Position numbers and translations under genes: made by a program. A stretch of 64,000 nucleotides of DNA from an uncultured Alphaproteobacteria bacterium (lineage in GTDB: Bacteria; Pseudomonadota; Alphaproteobacteria; Rs-D84). How positions within the stretch are numbered: position 1 is the stretch's first letter; the number at the start of each line of letters is the position of its first letter. The stretch covers positions 1 through 64,000 of the forward strand of contig CAMHTQ010000002.1 of NCBI GenBank assembly GCA_946188105.1, given 5' to 3'. The notes under the pieces were generated by a model. It had not been told where the DNA came from and made no database searches. It saw only the letters and a program-made list of their open reading frames with translations. This document shows, piece by piece, positions 19,280 through 29,894 of this stretch.

Positions 19280-20593
19280 ATGAAGAAAATTTGGCTTGTT
19301 TTTACACTGATTCCATATGCATGTTTTGCAAAAGATGATTGTGCAACATTGAAAACGGTTCCTGAAACCACATTGACTTTGCAACAGGTTGTGAATTTTG
19401 GGCTGTGTCGTAATCCACAAACGGCTGCGGCATATGCATCATATCGTTCCGCACATTTTACAAAAAACGCGGCATACTCGTCATATTTACCCAAGGTTGA
19501 TGCACATATTTCAACCAGTCGTCTGCACCGTGTTCACGATGATTGGGATTACAGTGGTTCACTTTCTGCATCATATTTGATATTTGATTTTGGTCGTCGT
19601 TCATCTGAATTTGCAACATCATTGGCGACATACAGGGCGGCTGGTTTTGATTATGATGAATCTGTTCAAAATTATGTTTATTCTGTGATTGGCGCATACT
19701 ATGAATTATTAAATGCAAATGCCAATGTCGAGGCCGCAGAAATGGCATTAAAGGTTGCAAAAACCGCAAAAGATACCGCCGATAAAAAATTCAAGGCTGG
19801 TGCCGTTGCCAAGGCCGATGTGTACAAGGCCGAAACAACACTTGCATCTGCGGAATTAAAACTGGAACGTGCAAAAAATAATCGTGAAATTACCAAAGGG
19901 ACATTGTTAACAAAATTGTCTTTCCCAGCAAACCAAGAAATTACAATTGCTGATATGCCATCCAGTTTTGGCAGTGATGCAGAAAGCGAGGATATTGATA
20001 AATTAATCGAGGTTGCGCGTAAAAAACGTCCAGATTTGTTAAAGGCATCTGCAAACAAAGATGCTGCATGGAACCGCAGAAACACAGCGTTTTTGAAAAA
20101 TTTACCATCAATTTCTTTGACGGGCAGTGTTGATATGCGTGAAAAATCAGTTGGTGGGTTGTTTGATGATGTGTCGGCACGTGCAGGTGGTTCGGTTGGT
20201 ATATCTGTATCTATGCCTATATTTGCTGGATTTCAAAATATGTATAATGCACGTGCGGCGGTTGCAAATTATGACAGTGCTGTTGAATCAGAACGTTCTG
20301 TCAGAAATAATGCAATGATGGATGTGTTTACGGCATATCAAAATTATAAAACCGCTAAAACCGTTTTAGAACAAACTGATGCATTATTAAAATCTGCAAC
20401 AGAAAACGAACGTGTTACATCCGGAATGTACAAGGTTGGTCGCAGTACAATGCTTGATTGGCAACAGGCACAATCTGACCTTATAGATGCACGTAATCAA
20501 AACAATGCTGCGAAATATGATTTGTATGTAAAACGTGCAGCTGTTGCGCTGGCGATTGGCGATATACAAACAAAAATAGACGGAGAGGAATAA
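19280..20593 (+). CDS. TolC-family outer membrane efflux protein
   Basis: Signal peptide, 'LTLQQVVNFGLCRNPQTAAAYA', coiled-coil repeats typical of TolC/OEP family. Confidence 0.9.
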   Translation: MKKIWLVFTLIPYACFAKDDCATLKTVPETTLTLQQVVNFGLCRNPQTAAAYASYRSAHFTKNAAYSSYLPKVDAHISTSRLHRVHDDWDYSGSLSASYLIFDFGRRSSEFATSLATYRAAGFDYDESVQNYVYSVIGAYYELLNANANVEAAEMALKVAKTAKDTADKKFKAGAVAKADVYKAETTLASAELKLERAKNNREITKGTLLTKLSFPANQEITIADMPSSFGSDAESEDIDKLIEVARKKRPDLLKASANKDAAWNRRNTAFLKNLPSISLTGSVDMREKSVGGLFDDVSARAGGSVGISVSMPIFAGFQNMYNARAAVANYDSAVESERSVRNNAMMDVFTAYQNYKTAKTVLEQTDALLKSATENERVTSGMYKVGRSTMLDWQQAQSDLIDARNQNNAAKYDLYVKRAAVALAIGDIQTKIDGEE

Positions 20594-20594
20594 A

Positions 20595-21782
20595 ATGTGG
20601 GCTAAAATAAAACAGTTTTTATCATGGCCATGGCGACACAAATGGTGGACATTGCTAATAATCATTGCGGTTGGTGGCTATATGATATTTGGTGCCAGTG
20701 CTAAAAAGACAGGAAACAAAGGTGAATTTGTAACTGTGAATATTACACGTGGTGATATGGAACAGGTTGTCAGTGCAACCGGTGAAATAAGCCCAGTAAA
20801 TACCGTCAGTGTTGGTTCCCAAGTGTCCGGCACAATTGAAGATATATTTGTTGATTTTAATTCCCAAGTTAAACAAGGTGATATTTTATTAAAAATTGAA
20901 CCATCTGTTTTACAGGCATCTGTGACCGAGGCCAAGGCATCTTTGGATTCCGCTGTATCACAAAGAAATTTGGCAAAAAGTGATTATATTCGTGATAAAT
21001 CTTTGTATGCCGATGGTTTTATTGCACGTGCAGAAATGGAAAAATCACTTGCTCAGTATGAACAGGCCCAGGCATCTGTGGTACGCGCACAATCTCAATA
21101 TGACAAAGCGGTAACGAATTTAGGTTATGCAACAATTACATCCCCAGTAAACGGTACTGTGATATCTCGTAAAGTTGATAAAGGTCAAACGGTTGCGGCA
21201 TCTTTCCAAACCCCAGATTTGTTTGAAATTGCCGAGGATTTAACAAAAATGCAAATTGAAACCGCTGTGTCCGAGGCCGATATAGGTATGATTCAACAGG
21301 GTCAAAATGTTACATTTACCGTTGATGCATATTCTGGCGATAAATTCAAAGGTGTTGTTCGTCAAATTCGTTTGTCACCTACAACAACATCAAACGTGGT
21401 TGTGTATACGGTTGTGATTGATGTTGATAATTCAGATTTACGTTTAATGCCTGGTATGACTGCATTCGTAACAATAATTGTCAATCGTGCCGAAGATGTA
21501 TGGAAGGCACAAAATTCAGCATTTTTATTACGCTCTTTTGAAAACATAGATCCCAAGGCCAAAGATATTCCAACTGCAAATCATTTGGCAATATTGCGTG
21601 ATAAACAGGTTGTAATAGTTGAATATAAAAAGGGCTTGGTCACAGCAACCGATACAGAAATTATCTCGGATGATATAAAATCTGGTGATAAAATCATAGT
21701 TGGTCGCTTTGGTCAAGAATCATCAATTAAAAAATCCACAACCAGACGTAATAGTAATCCAATGGGTGGTGGCCCTAGATAA
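20595..21782 (+). CDS. MacA-like periplasmic adaptor subunit
   Basis: GDMEQVVSATGEISPVNTVSVGSQVSGTIEDIFVDFNSQVKQGDILLKIEP; TITSPVNGTVISRKVDKGQTV. Confidence 0.92.
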   Translation: MWAKIKQFLSWPWRHKWWTLLIIIAVGGYMIFGASAKKTGNKGEFVTVNITRGDMEQVVSATGEISPVNTVSVGSQVSGTIEDIFVDFNSQVKQGDILLKIEPSVLQASVTEAKASLDSAVSQRNLAKSDYIRDKSLYADGFIARAEMEKSLAQYEQAQASVVRAQSQYDKAVTNLGYATITSPVNGTVISRKVDKGQTVAASFQTPDLFEIAEDLTKMQIETAVSEADIGMIQQGQNVTFTVDAYSGDKFKGVVRQIRLSPTTTSNVVVYTVVIDVDNSDLRLMPGMTAFVTIIVNRAEDVWKAQNSAFLLRSFENIDPKAKDIPTANHLAILRDKQVVIVEYKKGLVTATDTEIISDDIKSGDKIIVGRFGQESSIKKSTTRRNSNPMGGGPR

Positions 21783-21792
21783 TGGTGTAAAA

Positions 21793-22539
21793 ATGCCGAC
21801 ACAACCAAATGTAATTTCTATGAATAAAATTTGTAAAAGTTTTCCACTGGAAATCGGTGGAACTCAACAGGTTTTATTTGATATAACATTTAATGTTCGT
21901 TCTGGTGAATTTGTATCTATTATGGGACCATCTGGTTCTGGAAAATCAACATGTATGAACATAATTGGTGCGCTGGACAGTGCGACATCTGGAACCTATG
22001 AATTATATGGTCGTGATATATCGACAATGACGGCTGATGAATTGGCGACAATTCGTAATGAATATATCGGATTTGTTTTTCAAAACTTTAATCTGCTGGC
22101 AAAAAGAAACATCCTGGATAACGTTATGTTGCCATTGATGTATCGCGGACTACCAATGCAAGAACGCATCAGAAAAGCACGCGAAATGTTAAAGTTGGTT
22201 GGTTTGGAAAATTTTGAAACTTACCTGCCTACGCAATTGTCTGGTGGTATGAAACAACGTGTTGCGATTGCTCGTGCATTGGCAGGAACACCAAAATTGA
22301 TATTGGCAGACGAACCAACGGGTGCGCTGGATTCAAAAATGGGTAATGAAATTTTGCAGTTTTTCAAAAAATTAAACAAAGATTTGGGAATAACAATTGT
22401 AATGATTACTCACGAATTTGATATTGCAAAATATTCAGACCGTTTAATTCATATTTACGATGGTCGTATAACATACGATGGAAAAATACCAAAGAATGAA
22501 TCTGATTTAATGCCAAAGGTTAAAAGGGGAACAAAATGA
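21793..22539 (+). CDS. MacB-like ABC transporter ATP-binding protein
   Basis: GPSGSGKSTCMNIIGALD, LSGGMKQRVAIARAL, LILADEPTGALD. Confidence 0.95.
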   Translation: MPTQPNVISMNKICKSFPLEIGGTQQVLFDITFNVRSGEFVSIMGPSGSGKSTCMNIIGALDSATSGTYELYGRDISTMTADELATIRNEYIGFVFQNFNLLAKRNILDNVMLPLMYRGLPMQERIRKAREMLKLVGLENFETYLPTQLSGGMKQRVAIARALAGTPKLILADEPTGALDSKMGNEILQFFKKLNKDLGITIVMITHEFDIAKYSDRLIHIYDGRITYDGKIPKNESDLMPKVKRGTK

Positions 22540-23753
22540 CTTTTAACGACATAATGAAAGAATCTTGGTTATCAATCAGTGGTAATAAATTGCGTTCTTT
22601 TTTGACGGTATTGGGTATTATTATCGGTGTTATGGCGGTGGTGATAATGGTTGCGGTTGGTGAAACAGTTCAGCAATCTATCACAGACCAATTTTCATCC
22701 CTGGGGACAAATACGATTGTTATTCGTGCGGGTGCTGCACGTGTTGGTGGTGTCAGAACAGGAAATCGTCAAACATTAACAATAGATGATGCTGAATATC
22801 TTGCAAAAATGCCCGATATTGCTGCGGTCAGCCCAATGCAAAATTCTGCAGCCCAGGTTGTATATGGAAATAAAAACTGGTCATCTTCGATGGTTGGTGT
22901 ATATCCAGATTATCAGACAGTTCAAAATATCGATGTTGAACAGGGTACATTTTTTGATATGGATGCTGTGAAAAACGCATCAACATATGCGGTCATAGGA
23001 CCAGATACCGCAAAAGAATTAGGAATGCCTAATAATCCTGTAGGACAAATTATCAGAATTCAAAACACTCCATTTGTTGTTATCGGTGTAACCAAGGCCA
23101 AGGGTGATTCTGCAATGGGCAGTGCCGATGATATGGTAATAATTCCTATAACAACATTAAAAAAGCGTATGTCCGGCAGTCGTTTCCCAAATGCAGTGCA
23201 ATCTATTATTTTGAAATTATACCAAGATGCCGATAATAATATCGCAACCGAGCAAATAACAGCAATTTTGCGTTCCAGACATAAATTAAAAGACGCCGAT
23301 GAAGACGATTTCCAAATTACAGATATGAAACAGGTTATGGAAACAATGACAACTGTAACTGGGTATATTAAATTATTACTGGTGGCTATTGCTGCAGTTT
23401 CATTATTGGTTGGTTCTATTGGAATTATGAATATGATGTTGGTGTCCGTTGCAGAACGCACTCGTGAAATTGGTGTCCGCAAGGCAATTGGGGCACGTGA
23501 ACAAAATATTATTATTCAATTTTTATCAGAATCTGTTTTGATTTCGTTTATCGGTTCTATGACAGGATTGGTACTGGGCGAAGGCCTGGCCCAAGGTGTT
23601 GGTCGATTTTTATTACACTATAATGTGCCATTAAGTATTTGGCCAGTTGTCGTATCGGTCAGTGTCGCAATTATTGTAGGATTAGCATCTGGCGTTTTTC
23701 CTGCGATTAAGGCGGCGAAATTAAATCCGATTGACAGTTTGCGCTATGAATAA
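22536..23753 (+). CDS. MacB/FtsX-like ABC transporter permease
   Basis: Stand-alone MacB permease: 'NKLRSFLTVLGIIIGVMAVVIMVAVG', 'GIMNMMLVSVAERTREIGVRKAIGA'. Confidence 0.95.
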   Translation: MTFNDIMKESWLSISGNKLRSFLTVLGIIIGVMAVVIMVAVGETVQQSITDQFSSLGTNTIVIRAGAARVGGVRTGNRQTLTIDDAEYLAKMPDIAAVSPMQNSAAQVVYGNKNWSSSMVGVYPDYQTVQNIDVEQGTFFDMDAVKNASTYAVIGPDTAKELGMPNNPVGQIIRIQNTPFVVIGVTKAKGDSAMGSADDMVIIPITTLKKRMSGSRFPNAVQSIILKLYQDADNNIATEQITAILRSRHKLKDADEDDFQITDMKQVMETMTTVTGYIKLLLVAIAAVSLLVGSIGIMNMMLVSVAERTREIGVRKAIGAREQNIIIQFLSESVLISFIGSMTGLVLGEGLAQGVGRFLLHYNVPLSIWPVVVSVSVAIIVGLASGVFPAIKAAKLNPIDSLRYE

Positions 23754-23801
23754 TAAAATCGCGTCTGTGGGGCAAAATAACGCGAATTTGGATTGTATAA
23801 A

Positions 23802-24719
23802 ATGTCATATCTGTTGTTTGTTTTAGGTTTATTATTATTGGTCGGTGGTGGCGAGTTATTAGTCCAAAGTGGCATATCATTAGCCCATAAATTGCATTTA
23901 TCTCCATTGATTGTTGGAATTGTTTTAATGGGTGTTGGAACATCCCTGCCAGAATTATCAGCATCATTAAGTGCTATGTTTGCAAATCCCCCTGCCCCAG
24001 GCATTGCGTTTGGTAATGTAATTGGATCAAATATTTCAAATGTTTTGTTTATATTAGGATTGGCTGCATTGATATCGCCAATCAAGATAAATAAAGAGAA
24101 TTTTCGCAGGGACGGTTTATTTATATTGTTATCTGTAATAATGTTGGGTCTGATAATGGCATTTGGCTATATTGATTCAATAATAGGCATATTTTTATTA
24201 TTATTCATCACCGGCTATTTTGTAATCTGCTATGATAAACAAGAAGAACAAGATAATGCTCGCCAGCATATAAAATTAAAACATCCTGTGTGGCGCCTGG
24301 CGATATTTTCATTGATTGGTATTGCAATGATTGTTTATGGTGCAGATTTACTAGTTGATACTGCTTCAAAAATTGCTGATGTATTTGGGGTATCAAAATC
24401 GGTTATGGGATTGACTCTGATTGCATTTGGAACCTCCTTGCCCGAGGTAACCGTATCCACCGTTGCGGCAATTCACAGACAAAGTGCGATTGCATTTGGT
24501 AATATTGTTGGCAGCAATATTGCAAATATATTTTTAATTGTGGGAGCAATGGGTGTTGCACGTTCCACAGCTGTTCCGCAAATGTGGCAAAGTTACAGTA
24601 TTATGGCCGCTGTTACAGCATTATTGTTGATATGTGGTATTATAGGTAAAATCCCGCGTTGGGCTGGATTACTGTTTCTCGCAGCATATGCCGCATACAT
24701 ATGTTTTTTGTTCAAATAA
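23802..24719 (+). CDS. Calcium/sodium antiporter (CaCA family)
   Basis: Two Na_Ca_ex repeats: GVGTSLPELSASLSA...GNVIGSNISNVLFILG and AFGTSLPEVTVSTVAA...GNIVGSNIANIFLIVG. Confidence 0.93.
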   Translation: MSYLLFVLGLLLLVGGGELLVQSGISLAHKLHLSPLIVGIVLMGVGTSLPELSASLSAMFANPPAPGIAFGNVIGSNISNVLFILGLAALISPIKINKENFRRDGLFILLSVIMLGLIMAFGYIDSIIGIFLLLFITGYFVICYDKQEEQDNARQHIKLKHPVWRLAIFSLIGIAMIVYGADLLVDTASKIADVFGVSKSVMGLTLIAFGTSLPEVTVSTVAAIHRQSAIAFGNIVGSNIANIFLIVGAMGVARSTAVPQMWQSYSIMAAVTALLLICGIIGKIPRWAGLLFLAAYAAYICFLFK

Positions 24720-25622
24720 ATCTTGGTATTTTGGCGAGTTTCTTATAATCTTATGCATTTTTTCGCGCATTTCGTCCAATACAGGCGTATCGCAGCCCAG
24801 TTTACGCGCACGTACAATAAGTGTTTCGTATGCATAAATACCTTCAATTGTTCCAACTAATTCCTCATTGCGCGCAATTGCCATACCGCCAGAATAATTA
24901 CGACTGGTTGGTGATGTTGCAGACAAGAATAAATCCCCTAAACCACATAGACCTGTAAATGTTTTTAATTCTGCCCCCAGCGCCAATCCTAATTTAATAA
25001 TCTCATTACAGCAACGTGTAAAAATTAAAGCACGTTCATTTTCTGATTTTATAGTTTCATGAATATATCCAGCAATCAATGCCATAACATTCTTACCTAC
25101 ACCAGAAATCTGTGTACCAATAATATCACCTGTTACATCAAGATAAGATAAATTCAAAGTTTGCAGCCCTGCTTCCATAACCTTTGCGCTGGTACCAGCC
25201 AGTGTCGAACCAGTAGGAATACCCAATGCAACCTCGTGTGCAAATTGTGGTCCTGATAAAACACCAAAATCTGTGCATTTTGGTAATTCGCTTTGCAAAA
25301 TTTCAGTCATAAATTCATGTGTTCTGCAATCTGCACCTTTGGTGCAAATGATAACAGGTTGTTGATTATAATATTTGGTAAACTTTTGTATTGTTTCACG
25401 AAAAAAAACAGCTGGTGTCACATTTAACCATAAATCAGCACTTTTTAAATCTTTTGGATCTGTAACAACGGTTAAACTCTTTGGAATATCAATGTTTTCA
25501 AAGTGTTTATATTCGCCATCAAAAGACCATAAAATAACATTTACTCCCCCGCGTGCCATATTTACTGCTAATGCTGTTCCCCATGCACCGGCACCGATAA
25601 CCCCCACAGTTTTGTAAATCAT
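24669..25622 (-). CDS. gpsA: Glycerol-3-phosphate dehydrogenase [NAD(P)+]
   Basis: GVIGAGAWGTALAVNMA, LSGPQFAHEVALGIPT, GLCGLGDLFLSATSPTSRN. Confidence 0.95.
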   Translation of the reverse strand: MIYKTVGVIGAGAWGTALAVNMARGGVNVILWSFDGEYKHFENIDIPKSLTVVTDPKDLKSADLWLNVTPAVFFRETIQKFTKYYNQQPVIICTKGADCRTHEFMTEILQSELPKCTDFGVLSGPQFAHEVALGIPTGSTLAGTSAKVMEAGLQTLNLSYLDVTGDIIGTQISGVGKNVMALIAGYIHETIKSENERALIFTRCCNEIIKLGLALGAELKTFTGLCGLGDLFLSATSPTSRNYSGGMAIARNEELVGTIEGIYAYETLIVRARKLGCDTPVLDEMREKMHKIIRNSPKYQDLFEQKTYVCGICCEKQ

Positions 25623-27241
25623 TATTTAATCCTTTTTAACTTTTTTTCCAATACAGGTTTAATTGTTAAACCGTCATCAGACAATTCAATAGCACGAGAA
25701 TAAGCATCACGTGCTAATTTATTTTCGCCCTTTTCCATATACATATCGCCCAAATGTTCAAATAATGAAGAACAAGAATCGGCAAGTTCGCCAACCATTT
25801 TCATTATTTCCAAAGATTCATCTAAACCTTCACGGACACGGATAACAGATCCCAATACATCCCATGTGCAAATATCTGCTGGGGCGAAATTAACCAATTT
25901 TAAACTATATGCATATGCCTGTCCCAAATTGTCTTCTTGGGCCGCCCAAATACGTGCCTGGATACTGAATACATCTGGATCTGGACTGGATATCAAAATA
26001 CCGGCAGAATCCAAATCTTTTTGTGCGGCATCTAAATTTCCAAATATAAAATTCTTTTCGGCACGCATTTTGTATAAATGTGCCTTGGCTGCGGTTGAAA
26101 TTTCTGGGTTTTTCAATGCATTATCAATTGCTTTTAATGCACCAGTTTTATCACCGCGTTGTGTTTGCCAATTCACTAATTTATTAACCGCAGGAATAAA
26201 TAAAGGTTGTGCAACAATTGCCTTGCGAATTGCGGCCTCGTCTTTATTTAACTCAGCTAACCGCAGATTAACAAAAGGATAATATGGACTGGTATTCTCA
26301 ATCTGTGAAAAATACTTATCAAAATTACCCTTGGTTGACATCATATACAACCCAGAATGATAATTTATTGCATCCTGTTGAATTTGATTTTTATCCGAAG
26401 TATTTTTTGCAAAATGCAACAATAACAAAGATAAATCCGAAGATTTCATAGATTGTGTGTGTGCCACAGTTTGAACCAAATTAAATGCCAACTGATTTTT
26501 ATAACCAGAATAAACAGACCAATCTGGAACATCGGTATAATTCACCATAAACATACTACCAGGTTTAAGAGTAAATTGAGTTCTCAACATATTTGCCTGG
26601 ATTTCCAAGTTATTATGTTTATAAAAAGACATTAAATACAAATAATCATTTATATTCATAAACTCTGGTCTGACATCAGCAAAAGCATCGATTGCCTTTT
26701 GTAATTTGCCCTGCTCTGCATAAATTTGTCCGCGTAAAAATGCCTCCCACGATGGATTTGTTCCTAAACTATTTACGAATTTTAATGTGTCTGTAATACG
26801 GTTTGTTGCAACCCCAGACCAAATACGGAACGGAGATAACAACCGCATATTATCTGTTTTGTGTCTTGCATATAAATCTGCCCATTTGCCCTTGTTCACC
26901 AAAACAGCATCGCCAACAATTTTTGAAATAATAGTTTTGTTTTTACCAGAATTTGGCACACTGTCGGGTAAATTACCGTTTAAAAAGTCGGTTAAAACAC
27001 GAATTTCATCCACCGATTTGTACGAATGTGCCTCGGGGTTTATGCTATCCATAAACTCGCCCGCCCTATCAAAATTATTTGTATACAGAGCATGCTGGGC
27101 GGCCAAAAACGCGCCATAACTGGTTGTTGGAACTTTTCCACTTGGTTGCCCAGTGGTGCTTGGTGTACGAGTCAGGTAAATGGCGACCAATCCGGCTACC
27201 AATACCCCCGACACAAAAAATAATGTTTTTATTGGTTTCAT
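25622..27241 (-). CDS. TPR-repeat membrane-anchored protein
   Basis: N-terminal TM then tetratricopeptide-like helices. Confidence 0.7.
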   Translation of the reverse strand: MKPIKTLFFVSGVLVAGLVAIYLTRTPSTTGQPSGKVPTTSYGAFLAAQHALYTNNFDRAGEFMDSINPEAHSYKSVDEIRVLTDFLNGNLPDSVPNSGKNKTIISKIVGDAVLVNKGKWADLYARHKTDNMRLLSPFRIWSGVATNRITDTLKFVNSLGTNPSWEAFLRGQIYAEQGKLQKAIDAFADVRPEFMNINDYLYLMSFYKHNNLEIQANMLRTQFTLKPGSMFMVNYTDVPDWSVYSGYKNQLAFNLVQTVAHTQSMKSSDLSLLLLHFAKNTSDKNQIQQDAINYHSGLYMMSTKGNFDKYFSQIENTSPYYPFVNLRLAELNKDEAAIRKAIVAQPLFIPAVNKLVNWQTQRGDKTGALKAIDNALKNPEISTAAKAHLYKMRAEKNFIFGNLDAAQKDLDSAGILISSPDPDVFSIQARIWAAQEDNLGQAYAYSLKLVNFAPADICTWDVLGSVIRVREGLDESLEIMKMVGELADSCSSLFEHLGDMYMEKGENKLARDAYSRAIELSDDGLTIKPVLEKKLKRIK

Positions 27242-27267
27242 GATTTTTATATGTTAGAATATTTTTT

Positions 27268-27822
27268 ATGGAAAACAAAGATAAATTTGAATTATATAAA
27301 ACATTATTGTGCGAATGGTCAAAACGTATGAATTTGGTGGCCCCCAGCACATTAAATGATATTGATAACCGCCATATCGCAGATTCTGCACAATTGGCGG
27401 ATTATTTGCCTGTGAATATTGATATTATCGATTTGGGCAGTGGTGCCGGATTCCCAGCCGTTGTTTTGGCGATATTGGGCTGGCACGTTACATGTATCGA
27501 ATCGATTGGGAAAAAAGTGTCTTTTCTGACCGAGGTTAAAAATCAATTACACCTGGACAACCTGACAATTTATCATGGACGTGTCGAAGATTATGTGGCG
27601 AAATTACCAAAAAACACCAAGTATATATTTACCGCGCGTGCGTTTGCGCCATTGGTAAAAATTCTGGATTATGTCCATAAAACAAAATATGAATTATTCT
27701 TGTTAAAGGGTCGTGATATTATGAATGAAATAGATACCGCAAAACAAAAATATCGGTTTGAATTCGAATTACATCCGTCTAAAACAGGCGATGGGTTTAT
27801 TGCAAACATCAACAAAAAATAA
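27268..27822 (+). CDS. rsmG: 16S rRNA (guanine527-N7)-methyltransferase RsmG
   Basis: WSKRMNLVAPSTLNDIDNRHIADSAQL, IDLGSGAGFPAVVLAI, ARAFAPL. Confidence 0.95.
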   Translation: MENKDKFELYKTLLCEWSKRMNLVAPSTLNDIDNRHIADSAQLADYLPVNIDIIDLGSGAGFPAVVLAILGWHVTCIESIGKKVSFLTEVKNQLHLDNLTIYHGRVEDYVAKLPKNTKYIFTARAFAPLVKILDYVHKTKYELFLLKGRDIMNEIDTAKQKYRFEFELHPSKTGDGFIANINKK

Positions 27823-27824
27823 TC

Positions 27825-27865
27825 ATTTCATATGAAATAAAAATTAAAGTGTTGAAAACACATTA
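27825..27865. repeat. 41-bp direct repeat, copy 1, with palindrome ATTTCATATGAAAT (candidate parS)
   Basis: 34/41 identical to 28010-28050; the 14-bp palindrome resembles the parS core GTTTCACGTGAAAC. Confidence 0.6.
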
Positions 27866-27896
27866 AAAAAATACCGGCATTTACCGGTGTTTTTTA
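27865..27896 (+). terminator. Rho-independent terminator after rsmG
   Basis: ACCGG-CATTTA-CCGGT followed by GTTTTTT. Confidence 0.7.
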
Positions 27897-28009
27897 TGCG
27901 TATTTTAAACAACAAATATTATTGTTGAAAAATTTCGGCTTTTTACGGTGTTTTTGAATAAAAAAATAAAAAAGGCCGGTGCAGATAAAATGTTGAAAAA
28001 AATAATATA

Positions 28010-28050
28010 ATTTCATGTGAAATAAAAAATAACTGTTTGAAAATACATTA
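28010..28050. repeat. 41-bp direct repeat, copy 2, with ATTTCATGTGAAAT (candidate parS)
   Basis: 34/41 identical to 27825-27865; located just upstream of parA. Confidence 0.6.
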
Positions 28051-28075
28051 TATTTTAGTGTGTATTTTATATTGC

Positions 28076-28105
28076 TTGACCGAATCATAAAATTTTGCTT
28101 ATGAT
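28076..28105 (+). promoter_or_regulatory. Putative parAB promoter
   Basis: TTGACC-N18-TATGAT upstream of parA. Confidence 0.5.
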
Positions 28106-28133
28106 TTTAATGAAAAAAAGGAAGTGATTTAAT

Positions 28134-28907
28134 ATGACAAGGATAATAGCATTTGCAAATCAAAAAGGTGGTGTGGGAAAAACAACGACTGCAATCAATA
28201 TCGGTGCATCGTTGGCTGCAATAAAAAAGCGTGTATTATTAATAGATTTGGATCAACAAGGTAATGCTGGAACTGGGCTGGGCTTTGTTCGTGCGCAACA
28301 TAAACAAAGTGTATACGGTGTGATTATGGGAACAAACAATATTGCCGAAAATATTTTAACAACTGCTGTCCCAGGATTACATTTATTGCCGTCTGGAATC
28401 GAAATGGCCAGTGCCGAGGTTGATTTGCTGGATATTGAAAATCGTGAATACAGATTGCGAGATGCGTTAAAACCTGTGTTGGATTATTATGATTATATTT
28501 TGTTGGATTGTCCCCCTGCTCTGGGCTTGGTAACAATAAATGCTTTAAATGCCGCGGACAGCGTGATTATCCCATTACAGTGCGAGTTTTTTGCACTAGA
28601 GGGTATCAGCCAATTAGTAAGTACTATCAACAAAGTTCAGAAAAAATGGAATCCGGACTTAAAGATTTTGGGTGTTTTATTGACTATGTATGACAAACGT
28701 TATTCTATGACACGGGATGTCGAAAACGATGTCAGAAAAACATTCGGTGATGCGGTGTTTAAAACTGTCGTCCCACGAAATGTTCGTGTGGCCGAGGCAC
28801 CTAGCCATGGAAAGCCGGCATTATTCTATGACTTTAATTCCACCGGCGCCCAGGGGTATTTGCGTGTGGCAACAGAAATTGTAAATAAATTAGAACAAGG
28901 GGAATAA
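28134..28907 (+). CDS. parA: Chromosome partitioning ATPase ParA
   Basis: FANQKGGVGKTTTAINIGASLA deviant Walker A; LIDLDQQGNAGTGLG. Confidence 0.97.
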   Translation: MTRIIAFANQKGGVGKTTTAINIGASLAAIKKRVLLIDLDQQGNAGTGLGFVRAQHKQSVYGVIMGTNNIAENILTTAVPGLHLLPSGIEMASAEVDLLDIENREYRLRDALKPVLDYYDYILLDCPPALGLVTINALNAADSVIIPLQCEFFALEGISQLVSTINKVQKKWNPDLKILGVLLTMYDKRYSMTRDVENDVRKTFGDAVFKTVVPRNVRVAEAPSHGKPALFYDFNSTGAQGYLRVATEIVNKLEQGE

Positions 28908-28908
28908 A

Positions 28909-29787
28909 ATGGCATCAAAATTTGGATTGGGACGTGGACTTGCAGATATTCAGGCCAGTATGGGTGAAATCCCAGATATTTCTATTTTAACTGGTGGTGA
29001 ACGCGTTGTTATAAAACAAATTCCATTGGTACAAATTGGTGCCAATCCCGACCAGCCACGTAAAACTTTTAATGCGGACGAATTAAATGATTTGGCGACA
29101 TCTATAAAAGAAAAGGGCGTTTTACAACCGATTTTATTACGTGCCGTTCAAAACCGTCCATATAATTATGAAATTGTTGCTGGTGAACGTCGGTTCAGGG
29201 CTTCTAAAATTGCGGGCTTGTCAGAAATTCCTGCGGTTATAAAAAAATTAGATGACAGCGATGCAATGGAAATCGCATTGATTGAAAATGTGCAACGCGA
29301 AAATTTGGATCCAATAGAAGAGGCGGCTGCATACAAAAATCTGATAGATAAATGTAATTATGATATATCAGATGTATCCCGTTTGATTGGTAAATCTGAA
29401 AGTTATATTCGTAATTCTATTAGATTGACAGATTTACCAAAATCGGTTCAGAAAATGGTGTCTGATGGCATGATATCTGCATCCCATGCGCGTACAATCG
29501 CGGTTGCAGATAATCCAGAACAATTGGCCCAAGAAATTGTTCAAAATAAAATGTCGGTATCAGATACCGCATCGCGTGTAAAAAATGTAAAAAGAGCCGG
29601 CAAAAGCCGAGGTTTTACAAACAAAACAATATCTGCCAATGATATCAAAAAAATCGAATCTGATATTAAAAAGGCATTAAAAGTTACGGCAAAAATCATA
29701 GAACGTCGTGGCGGAGCAGGGCAGATTATACTAAAATTCAATACCCGTATTGAAATGAACGAATTGGTGGAAAAACTAACCAAATAA
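28909..29787 (+). CDS. parB: Chromosome partitioning protein ParB
   Basis: NPDQPRKTF, GERRFRASKIAG, IENVQRENLDPIEEA ParB box motifs. Confidence 0.97.
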   Translation: MASKFGLGRGLADIQASMGEIPDISILTGGERVVIKQIPLVQIGANPDQPRKTFNADELNDLATSIKEKGVLQPILLRAVQNRPYNYEIVAGERRFRASKIAGLSEIPAVIKKLDDSDAMEIALIENVQRENLDPIEEAAAYKNLIDKCNYDISDVSRLIGKSESYIRNSIRLTDLPKSVQKMVSDGMISASHARTIAVADNPEQLAQEIVQNKMSVSDTASRVKNVKRAGKSRGFTNKTISANDIKKIESDIKKALKVTAKIIERRGGAGQIILKFNTRIEMNELVEKLTK

Positions 29788-29793
29788 AATTGT

Positions 29794-29825
29794 TAAAAAA
29801 TACCGGTGTTTACCGGTATTTTTTT
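29794..29825 (+). terminator. Rho-independent terminator after parB
   Basis: ATACCGGT-GTTT-ACCGGTAT-TTTTTT. Confidence 0.75.
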
Positions 29826-29894
29826 GCATTTTTGTTATAAAAAAAGAAACGCGAACAATCGCCCGCGCCTCTTTCAGAATTTTTCAACAAACTA

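Noticed and set aside
27840-28080. AT-rich region upstream of parA as a replication origin
   Set aside because: No cluster of DnaA boxes (TTATCCACA-like) could be seen and dnaA is not nearby; the parS-repeat explanation fits better.
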